NCBI GenBank assembly: GCA_047627515.1
Contig: JBLHTU010000089.1
Span: 1 to 14,264 of the forward strand
Direction: 5' to 3'
DNA: 14,264 nucleotides
From: JAYPLE01 sp047627515
GTDB taxonomy: Bacteria > Bacteroidota > Bacteroidia > Cytophagales > Cyclobacteriaceae
The notes below the pieces were generated by a model that was not told the origin of the DNA, searched no databases, and saw only the letters and a list, made by a program, of their open reading frames with translations. Positions 8,576 to 14,264 of this stretch are shown in pieces. Positions within the stretch are counted from its first letter, which is position 1. Each line of letters begins with the position of its first letter. Position numbers and translations under genes: made by a program.

Positions 8576-11506
8576 TTAAAATCCCAAATTAACGCCGAAC
8601 GTAAACGTTCTTGCGGTGAAATAATTATTTCTTCTGTCGATACCAGGAGTTAGCACATCAGGTGTAAAAGATGCGTTATCTCCGTTTGCTGCAGGTCCGA
8701 AATCCTGCAATTGCGGCTCTGGATCAATTCCTGAATACCCTGTAATTACAAATGCATTCTGAACAGTAGCATACAATCTGATCTTGTTGAATGCAGTTGA
8801 ATTATCAACATTGAAAGTATAACCTAGGGTCAAGTTATCAAGTTTAACAAAATCTGCTTTTTCCACATACAGTGAACTGTACTGTGCAACCACAAGACCG
8901 TCTTCAGCCTTATCTGTGACCACCCTGTTGTAAGAGTTGATTGCTCCTGGATCAATTGGCTCATAGAACGCTCTGAATGTATTCACCAAACTGTGACCAA
9001 ATGCACCTCTAAAGAAAGCATTTACATCCCAGTTTTTGAAAGTAATCATGTTTGTCCAACCTACTTCTAAATCAGGAAGACCATTACCTAGTACCTCAAA
9101 GTCAGCATCATCTGCCAAAGCAGAACCTGGATCAGCATTGACAACACCGTCTCCATTTAAGTCAGCAAAGATCGGCGAACCGTTCTCATCGACTCCTGTG
9201 TATCTTGGTCCCCATATCTGTCCGATTTCCTCACCTTGCTGTACAAGTACCATGTTAGTTCCGTTCTGACCTGGAGCGCCTAAGTTACCTCTAACCTCTC
9301 TGTCATTGATATACTTATCCAACGTTGTCGTGTAGTTACTCAAGACAACACCTGTATTCCAAGTGAAGTCTGCACCTTGCACGGCATCATAGTTTAAAGC
9401 CAACTCAATTCCGTTGGTATTCAAACTTCCAACATTTTGAAACTGCTGTCCTGATACAAACTGATCCGTAGGAACAGCTACCTGCAGGATGAAATCTGAG
9501 ATATCACGTGTATATAAATCAAGAGCACCTGTCAATCGACCACCCATTAGACCAAAGTCGATACCGAAGTTGATCTCAGCTTTTTCTTCCCATTTCAAGT
9601 CAGGATTGCCATCTCTTGCAAGACCGACAGTTCCTCCACCATCAAAGCTATAAGTATAAAGATCCTGTGCCTGACCAGAAGCGCTCGGAAGCGAACCCGT
9701 CACACCATAACCAGCTCTCACTTTCAATTGTGAGAAGGCATCGATGCCTAAGTAGTTATTAAGATCAACACCTAAACCAACGGCAGGGAATAGACCCCAC
9801 TGGTTGTCCGCTCCTAATTTGGTCGACCCTTCTCTTCTAATTGAAGCATTGAAGAAGATAGCATCGTCAAATGTTGCATTAACTCTACCGAAAAAGGCAA
9901 TAATTTTCTCGTCAGGTGATGCATTTGCATCTATGTTCACATTCGCTTGGTTTCCAAGTACTCTGTCACCCGACAAATCAATTGCGTTAAACCCGATATC
10001 ATCAGAAGGAAGGTTACCTACCCCTAAGAAAAGACTTTCAAAATTGTTTTGCTGGAAAGAATAACCTGCAGAAACTGAAAGATTAACCTTTCCGAATTTA
10101 TTAGCATAAGTAGCATATGACTCAAATAATGAGAATTTACTATCATCTATATAACGCTGTGCAAGACCACCTCTGTTCAGACCTCTAAAAAATGAAGTAC
10201 TAGGGTAGAACTGACCATTGAAGTTGTTCGTATACTGCTGACCGTAGTTTGCAGTAATCGAAATCTCATCCGTGATGCTGTATTCTCCCTGAACGTTGAA
10301 GTTCAAGTTCTTTCTTTTACCAACATTCTGATTTTGCTCTAGAATAGCAACTGGGTTGAAGTTATCAAACAAAATTGCTTGGAAGAACTCACCATTGTCA
10401 AATCGAACAGGTGCAGTTGGATTGTACAACGTCGCATATCTAAGTGCTTCGTTGAATGAGAAATTACTTTCTCTCTGCGTCATAGACATATTGAAATCAA
10501 CTTTCAATCTGTCATTTATCGCATAGTGAGTAATACCCGCTCTAGCATTGATTTGGTCAAAGCCAGAATTTTCTAGTACACCATTGATGTCTCTGAAGTT
10601 TGTTGATAATCTAAAGGTCGTATTAGCAGCACCTCCAGAAACGGCAATGTTGTGTACATTAGACACACCCACTCTTGTTACTTCATCAAACCAGTCTGTT
10701 TCACTACCCAGGTCGTTTCCACCAGCGTTGACGTACTCACCTGCCGTCATGATAGGCTGGAAGTTTTGAACTGTAGCAGCAGAAACGAACGCATTGTACG
10801 TTGCATTTACACCAGAACCTCTTTTACCTTTCTTAGTCGTAACCAAGATTACTCCAGAAGATCCCCTAGAACCATAAATCGCCGCTGCAGAACCATCTTT
10901 CAATACGTTCACTGACGCGATATCATTCGGGTCTACATTATCAAGTGATGCTCCAATCACACCATCAATTACGATCAATGGCTCAGTGTTGGCACCTACT
11001 GTAGAAATACCCCTCAATCTGATTGTAGAACTAGAGTTGGGGTCCCCTCCTCTGTTGTATACACTTAGGCCCGGTACTTTACCTTGAAGAAGTTCAGCAG
11101 GGTTGTTAATGTTACCCACGTTAAATTCCTCTTCACTGACAGTTACCACAGCACTTGTGATTTCTTTCTTTTGTTGCGAACCATAACCTATGACCACAAC
11201 TTCCGCAAGAGACTGTACATCCAATTCTAGCTGTACATCTACTACGCTACGTGCACCCATAGCGATTTCCACTGAGGTATATCCCACAAATGAAATCATC
11301 AATGTTGCACCATCTGTTACACTGAGACGGTAATTACCGTCAAAATCAGTGATTGTACCATTTGAGGTACCTTTCTCAACAATGTTTGCTCCTGGGATAG
11401 TCTCCCCAGATTCTGCATCCGTTATTGTTCCCGTTACCGTTCTCTCTTGTGCATAGACAAATGTCATGGCCAAGAGTGATAACGTCATTAGTAAAAACTT
11501 CTTCAT
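8576..11506 (-). CDS. SusC/RagA-family TonB-dependent outer-membrane transporter
   Basis: This is a 976-residue TonB-linked outer-membrane protein. A Sec signal peptide ends near VYA|QE (residue 19). Next come a CarboxypepD_reg-like beta-sandwich (about 22-100, with GTITDAESGETIPGANI and FDGNYRLSV), a TonB-box-like segment and SusC signature around 101-115 (EVVVIGYGSQQKKE), the plug domain (about 120-230, with LLQGKVPGLSV, STIRLRGIS, PLIVIDGV and VLKDGSAAAIYGSRGSSGVILVTTKKG), and a long beta-barrel ending in aromatic FGVNLGF. The length is at the compact end of the SusC range, and no extra N-terminal FecR-interaction (STN) domain is present, so anti-sigma signalling through this receptor is unlikely. 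It is first in the operon, divergent from a LacI-family regulator, with a terminator-like hairpin in its 5' leader. It imports the ligand captured by SusD into the periplasm using TonB energy; the substrate is unknown. Confidence 0.98.
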   Translation of the reverse strand: MKKFLLMTLSLLAMTFVYAQERTVTGTITDAESGETIPGANIVEKGTSNGTITDFDGNYRLSVTDGATLMISFVGYTSVEIAMGARSVVDVQLELDVQSLAEVVVIGYGSQQKKEITSAVVTVSEEEFNVGNINNPAELLQGKVPGLSVYNRGGDPNSSSTIRLRGISTVGANTEPLIVIDGVIGASLDNVDPNDIASVNVLKDGSAAAIYGSRGSSGVILVTTKKGKRGSGVNATYNAFVSAATVQNFQPIMTAGEYVNAGGNDLGSETDWFDEVTRVGVSNVHNIAVSGGAANTTFRLSTNFRDINGVLENSGFDQINARAGITHYAINDRLKVDFNMSMTQRESNFSFNEALRYATLYNPTAPVRFDNGEFFQAILFDNFNPVAILEQNQNVGKRKNLNFNVQGEYSITDEISITANYGQQYTNNFNGQFYPSTSFFRGLNRGGLAQRYIDDSKFSLFESYATYANKFGKVNLSVSAGYSFQQNNFESLFLGVGNLPSDDIGFNAIDLSGDRVLGNQANVNIDANASPDEKIIAFFGRVNATFDDAIFFNASIRREGSTKLGADNQWGLFPAVGLGVDLNNYLGIDAFSQLKVRAGYGVTGSLPSASGQAQDLYTYSFDGGGTVGLARDGNPDLKWEEKAEINFGIDFGLMGGRLTGALDLYTRDISDFILQVAVPTDQFVSGQQFQNVGSLNTNGIELALNYDAVQGADFTWNTGVVLSNYTTTLDKYINDREVRGNLGAPGQNGTNMVLVQQGEEIGQIWGPRYTGVDENGSPIFADLNGDGVVNADPGSALADDADFEVLGNGLPDLEVGWTNMITFKNWDVNAFFRGAFGHSLVNTFRAFYEPIDPGAINSYNRVVTDKAEDGLVVAQYSSLYVEKADFVKLDNLTLGYTFNVDNSTAFNKIRLYATVQNAFVITGYSGIDPEPQLQDFGPAANGDNASFTPDVLTPGIDRRNNYFTARTFTFGVNLGF

Positions 11507-11556
11507 ACTACTTTTTTTGGTTTGTTATCCGGTTAATAATTCTAACGATTTGGAGT

Positions 11557-11598
11557 AAAAAAATCCATTGATTGCTGAGTTTGGCTCAGAACCAATGG
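11557..11598 (-). terminator. Terminator-like hairpin with T7 tract in the susC leader (possible attenuator)
   Basis: On the minus strand an outer CCATTG/CAATGG pair (11593-11598 with 11565-11570) and an inner CTGAG/CTCAG pair (11585-11589 with 11575-11579) form a stem interrupted by a small internal loop, with a 5-nt loop (11580-11584). One base later comes a run of seven T (11563-11557). This is an intrinsic-terminator layout that points toward susC, 50 nt upstream of its ATG. A competing short hairpin, TTGGT pairing with GCCAA within 11583-11597, would break the terminator, but it is weak. No other gene ends here, so a leader attenuator or a short leader RNA is inferred. Confidence 0.6.
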
Positions 11599-11816
11599 GT
11601 AGTTTAAAAAGGAATTTATAGAAATACAATCAGATTTTAGAATTATTCTAATGAAATCGTTTGCATTATCCCATATATTCCTAAATTGATAAAGTGCAAT
11701 ATCCTCTGATCAAATCATACCGATTAACATTTTGCGTGATTTTTAGTACTATTTAAATCAAAATGCATAGCAGACAGATATTATTTCGGCAGTTGCACTA
11801 TTAAAAGTCATGAAAC

Positions 11817-11833
11817 ATTGCAAACTTGGCAAT
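11817..11833. promoter_or_regulatory. 17-bp dyad, candidate regulator-binding site
   Basis: ATTGC and GCAAT arms flank a 7-bp spacer (AAACTTG). The GCAAAC half resembles half-sites of several LacI-family operators, but the site lacks the usual central CG. It overlaps the possible -33 element of the regulator promoter. Short arms in AT-rich DNA make chance occurrence possible. Confidence 0.3.
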
Positions 11834-11855
11834 ACGAATGAAGCACACTATTTTG
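11826..11855 (+). promoter_or_regulatory. Possible promoter of the LacI-family gene
   Basis: TTGG at 11826-11829 (with the preceding T or C variation) lies 19 nt before TATTTTG at 11849-11855. The Bacteroidota consensus is a TTTG-like -33 box, about 19-21 nt, then TAnnTTTG at -7, so the -7 box here is one base short of consensus. Transcription would start around 11862, leaving a leader of about 25 nt before the ATG at 11887. Confidence 0.3.
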
Positions 11856-11862
11856 AATAGTG
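11846..11862. promoter_or_regulatory. 17-bp perfect dyad, candidate operator upstream of the LacI-family gene
   Basis: CACTATT (11846-11852) and AATAGTG (11856-11862) are exact inverted repeats around TTG. The dyad ends 24 nt before the ATG at 11887 and covers the possible -7 box, a position suited to autorepression by the LacI-family protein. It lacks a central CG, so the assignment to that protein is inferred from position only. A small RNA hairpin in the leader is the alternative. Confidence 0.45.
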
Positions 11863-11886
11863 CGGAAAACAATCATTATCGTAATT

Positions 11887-12927
11887 ATGAGTAGCAAAAA
11901 AGGTCCCGTTACCATTAAGGACATTGCCAATGATCTGAGTATTTCCCCCTCTACCGTATCGAGAGCTTTGGCGGATAACCCGCTGGTAAAACTTGAAACA
12001 AGAGAAGCGGTCAAAAAACTGGCCAAGCAGTTAAATTATCAGCCTAATTTTACAGCGCTCAGCTTAAGAAGCAATAAGACAAGAACTATTGGAATAATTA
12101 TACCACAGCTTGTACACGAATTTTTCTCACTTGTGATTAGAGGCATCGAAGACTGCGGGTATGCCAACGGCTACAATGTCTTGATCTGCTCTACACATGA
12201 CAACTATGAAAGAGAAGTAATGAACGCAAATGCATTGTTGACGGGACGAGTAGATGGTCTTCTAGCTTGTATCTCCCGTACGACAGAAAAGTACGATCAC
12301 TTGACGCAATTTGAAGAACGAGACATTCCACTTGTCCTTTTTGATTGTATCTGTGACGAGATCAATACCTATAAGGTAGTGATCGATGACTTCACTGCTG
12401 GATATACTGCGACCAAGCATTTAGTTGACATTGGATGTAAACGTATTGCCTACGTCGGGGGGCCTAGCAATCAGCAGACTAACAAAAATCGTTTTTTAGG
12501 TTATCAAAAAGCACTGAAAGAAGCGGGAATTGAACTAGATGATCAGTTGCATATCCATTGCAAGTCCGGTGACTTTGAAGCGGGAAAAGAAACGAGCAAA
12601 GCACTGATTGACAGAGAAAACATTGACGGCATCTTTGCTGGCACTGATATGCTGGCGATCGGGGCCATGAAAAACATCAAAGGCAAAGGGCTTCAAATTC
12701 CAAACGATGTGGCCGTAGTCGGATTCAGTAACTGGTCGATTTCAGAAATATATGAGCCTTCCCTCTCAACCATTGACCAGCCTGGCTATGAAATGGGTTA
12801 TAAGGCAGCGAAATTGCTAATCAACAAAATCAAAGAAGGTCCAAGAAATGATTTTTCACAAGACTACGAAACAGTTATGCTGAAAACGGACCTAATTATA
12901 AGAGAAAGTAGTACTAAGCGTTCCTAG
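11887..12927 (+). CDS. LacI/GalR-family transcriptional regulator
   Basis: This is a 346-residue regulator, the normal family length. I chose the ATG at 11887 because it puts the helix-turn-helix at the usual place right after the start (VTIKDIANDLSISPSTVSRAL, residues 8-28); an in-frame GTG at 11860 would add nine hydrophobic residues and overlaps a dyad. The hinge region follows (LNYQPNFTALSLRSNKT), then a periplasmic-binding-protein-like effector domain beginning TIGIIIPQLVHEFFS and including GRVDGLLACIS, DDFTAGYTATKHLVDIGCKRIAYVGG, IFAGTDMLAIGAM and VAVVGFSNW. It is the divergent neighbour of the SusC-like gene and is the best candidate for its local regulator, responding to a small sugar or related ligand in the cytoplasm; whether it represses or activates cannot be seen. 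Its stop codon shares a CTAG with the convergent gene. Confidence 0.96.
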   Translation: MSSKKGPVTIKDIANDLSISPSTVSRALADNPLVKLETREAVKKLAKQLNYQPNFTALSLRSNKTRTIGIIIPQLVHEFFSLVIRGIEDCGYANGYNVLICSTHDNYEREVMNANALLTGRVDGLLACISRTTEKYDHLTQFEERDIPLVLFDCICDEINTYKVVIDDFTAGYTATKHLVDIGCKRIAYVGGPSNQQTNKNRFLGYQKALKEAGIELDDQLHIHCKSGDFEAGKETSKALIDRENIDGIFAGTDMLAIGAMKNIKGKGLQIPNDVAVVGFSNWSISEIYEPSLSTIDQPGYEMGYKAAKLLINKIKEGPRNDFSQDYETVMLKTDLIIRESSTKRS

Positions 12928-13814
12928 AATGACCTAGCGGGTCGATAGATTACCTCTATATCCCCGTAGTGATATACAATCTTACTTTTATTCTCAAAAA
13001 CAATGGAGCGTTCCGGGTGGGAGATCCCCTGTAGCGTAAGAATTTTCTGAGTAGTATCAATTCGAAAATGTGATTCCATCAGTTTGCCCGACTCATAGAT
13101 GTCCAACTCATAATAGATACTATTTTCGGAATCGTGCCCGATAAAACCAGCCTTGACCCTTTTTCGATCCTGATATTCTTCAAATGATATGACATAGTCG
13201 CTGTGGGGACTCGTAAAACGTTTAACATCCTTCGACGAAAAATCACCCGTCAAAGCACTTAAAATATTCACCCTATTCACCTGATCATCGTCACTTCGAT
13301 AAATACTTGTTGCCTCTAAGATCAATTCTTTAAATGCGGTTTTCAATGAGTCTGCAATTGCATTGGAGCTATCCGATAAATACGCTGGGATCACGAAATG
13401 AATGTATGACTGAGGCGTAGCACTAGACGTGTTTATAAACTTTCTCACTAAGTCCTTATGCTTGACCGTCTCTATTCTCAGCAGCTTACCTTCTACAAGA
13501 TATCCTGAGTTTTCATCAATATCCTCTACAGTGATTAGATACGGGTTCAAGTCCTCCAAACGGAAGGCTCTCTCTGTATGCTTCCGCCCTAAGATCTTAG
13601 CTGGATTCTTAGCTGATACCGTCTTAAATCTGAACTCATTACTTTCCTCATCAAACCTTAGCGTATTGACCCACCAAACTCCTTGGTCCGGATTCGTGTA
13701 ATTGAAGGTCAACTTTCTTTTTAAGTAATCTACTTTAGTATCACTAGGAGATTGAGCCATCCCCTCAATGATGATGAAGGAAAGTGCAAAAAGAAGAATG
13801 ATTGATTTACGCAT
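12924..13814 (-). CDS. Secreted or periplasmic protein of unknown function
   Basis: This encodes 296 residues beginning with a clear Sec signal peptide (MRKSIILLFALSFIIIEGMA, cleavage likely after residue 20). There is no lipobox and no further membrane segment. The mature protein is polar and probably mostly beta-strand, with recognisable stretches GVWWVNTLRFDEESNEFRF, LEDLNPYLITVEDID, and near the end GISHPERSIVFENKS and GDIEVIYRP. I do not recognise a domain or catalytic motif. It starts 13 bp after the stop of the histidine kinase gene, so the two are probably one transcript. A role as a periplasmic partner of the kinase is possible but is inferred only from position. The gene ends tail-to-tail with the LacI-family gene, each stop codon lying in the same CTAG. 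Confidence 0.88.
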   Translation of the reverse strand: MRKSIILLFALSFIIIEGMAQSPSDTKVDYLKRKLTFNYTNPDQGVWWVNTLRFDEESNEFRFKTVSAKNPAKILGRKHTERAFRLEDLNPYLITVEDIDENSGYLVEGKLLRIETVKHKDLVRKFINTSSATPQSYIHFVIPAYLSDSSNAIADSLKTAFKELILEATSIYRSDDDQVNRVNILSALTGDFSSKDVKRFTSPHSDYVISFEEYQDRKRVKAGFIGHDSENSIYYELDIYESGKLMESHFRIDTTQKILTLQGISHPERSIVFENKSKIVYHYGDIEVIYRPARSF

Positions 13815-13827
13815 GAGTTACAGTTTG

Positions 13828-14264
13828 TTAATCTACGGTCTGGATAGACTTTTCAGTCTTCGATAAAGGCAGTACTAGGGTAAAGATAGATCCAATTCCT
13901 TTCTCACTTTCAATCTCAATAGTTCCTCCTAGAGATTGGGAATACCTGTAACAAAGATCAAACCCAAAACCTGTGCCCATCTCATGCTTGGTACCCGCAG
14001 TGGACCTTTTTGTTCCACTTAGCAGGGCTTTTATCTCCTCTGTATCTAAACCAATTCCTGTATCCTTCAAGCTGATTCTTAGATACTCGCCCATCGGTTC
14101 ATAATCTATGTAGATCTTACCCCCTTCTGGAGTGAATTTGATTGCGTTGTTGAGCAAGTTGCGAATGATTACTCGTATTTTCTGAAAATCTGCATATACA
14201 CTAACATCACCGGCACCAGAATCATGAAGAATACTGATGTGCTTACTTCTAGCGCTCCCCTCCA
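13828..14264 (-). CDS. Sensor histidine kinase, C-terminal ATPase domain (5' end beyond the window)
   Basis: The frame is open from the right edge (first full codon at 14262) to a TAA at 13828-13830, giving 144 residues of a HATPase_c domain. The ATP-binding boxes are visible: N box at about residues 35-43 (NLLNNAIKF), G1 at 67-71 (DTGIG), and G2 at about 96-101 as GTGFGF, where GTGLGL is usual. The segment after G2 (DLCYRYSQSLGGTIEIES) fits the kinases with 7TM or TPR sensor regions common in Bacteroidota. The phosphoacceptor His domain and the sensor region lie off the window, so the signal and the kinase subclass are unknown. No response regulator is visible downstream; instead a secreted protein gene follows after 13 bp. 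The TTG at 14157 is inside the N box and is not a start. Confidence 0.93.
   Translation of the reverse strand, partial: EGSARSKHISILHDSGAGDVSVYADFQKIRVIIRNLLNNAIKFTPEGGKIYIDYEPMGEYLRISLKDTGIGLDTEEIKALLSGTKRSTAGTKHEMGTGFGFDLCYRYSQSLGGTIEIESEKGIGSIFTLVLPLSKTEKSIQTVD

Larger units (their letters stand above)
11507..11886. other. Divergent intergenic regulatory region (susC-like / LacI-type regulator)
   Basis: This 380-bp AT-rich stretch has no convincing gene. It separates the divergent susC-like and LacI-family starts and must hold both promoters. Directly visible elements are a terminator-like hairpin in the susC leader (11557-11598), two 17-bp dyads near the regulator start (11817-11833 and 11846-11862) and a possible Bacteroidota-type -33/-7 promoter for the regulator (11826-11855). 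I could not identify a convincing TTTG / TAnnTTTG promoter for the susC direction. Confidence 0.8.

Noticed and set aside
11711..11719. Possible -7 box for susC (minus-strand TATGATTTG)
   Set aside because: It has one extra base in the TAnnTTTG spacing, and no TTG-type -33 box lies at the right distance upstream.
11748..11852. ACTATT repeated at 11748, 11797 and 11847, spaced 49 and 50 bp
   Set aside because: The hexamers are short and AT-rich, and their flanks do not match, so chance is the simpler explanation. Only the third copy is part of a perfect dyad.
11860..11886. GTG start for the LacI-family gene
   Set aside because: It would add nine hydrophobic residues ahead of the helix-turn-helix and overlaps the dyad; the ATG at 11887 fits the family.
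11808..12026. Minus-strand open frame with a hydrophobic stretch overlapping the regulator start
   Set aside because: It is antisense to the helix-turn-helix coding region of the LacI-family gene, and its hydrophobic run is the shadow of that codon pattern.
1..14264. Mobile elements, tRNA or rRNA genes, attachment sites
   Set aside because: I saw no transposase or integrase, no terminal inverted repeats flanking a block, and no tRNA-like cloverleaf; almost all the sequence is accounted for by the genes listed.

Overview
The window looks like a chromosomal segment of a Bacteroidota bacterium, most likely a free-living or marine member of the Cytophagales or a related group. The signs are a SusC/SusD pair, lipoproteins with Bacteroidota-type signal sequences, VCBS/FG-GAP proteins carrying an ASPIC/UnbV domain, A-rich translation starts without clear Shine-Dalgarno sites, and moderate-to-low GC. 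The genus cannot be fixed from the sequence alone.

Layout. Positions 1-11506 hold a minus-strand gene set read from right to left: SusC-like TonB-dependent transporter (11506-8576), SusD-like lipoprotein (8562-7036), a giant VCBS-ASPIC/UnbV lipoprotein (6971-3726), a small unrecognised lipoprotein (3757-3158, overlapping the previous gene), and a second giant VCBS-ASPIC/UnbV lipoprotein (3147 to beyond the left edge). Gaps are 10-13 bp or overlaps, apart from a 64-bp gap after susD that carries a perfect terminator-like hairpin. Positions 11507-11886 form a divergent intergenic region with a second terminator-like hairpin in the susC leader and dyad symmetries near the regulator start. A LacI-family regulator (11887-12927) reads to the right. 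It ends tail-to-tail, sharing a CTAG, with a minus-strand pair: a sensor histidine kinase (C-terminal part only, entering from the right edge to 13828) followed by a secreted protein of unknown function (13814-12924).

How the genes may work together. SusC and SusD should form an outer-membrane uptake complex for an oligomeric ligand. The three further lipoproteins are probably envelope or cell-surface accessories, the two large ones being Ca2+-loop beta-propeller proteins. No carbohydrate-active enzyme or peptidase is visible, so the ligand is unknown. The divergent LacI-type protein is the obvious candidate regulator. The most notable points are: the susCD pair is bracketed by two hairpin/T-tract elements; the two giant proteins are ancient tandem paralogs with a 7 + UnbV + 7 Ca2+-loop plan, of which one copy has lost the last loop; and an unrecognised small lipoprotein is embedded between them.
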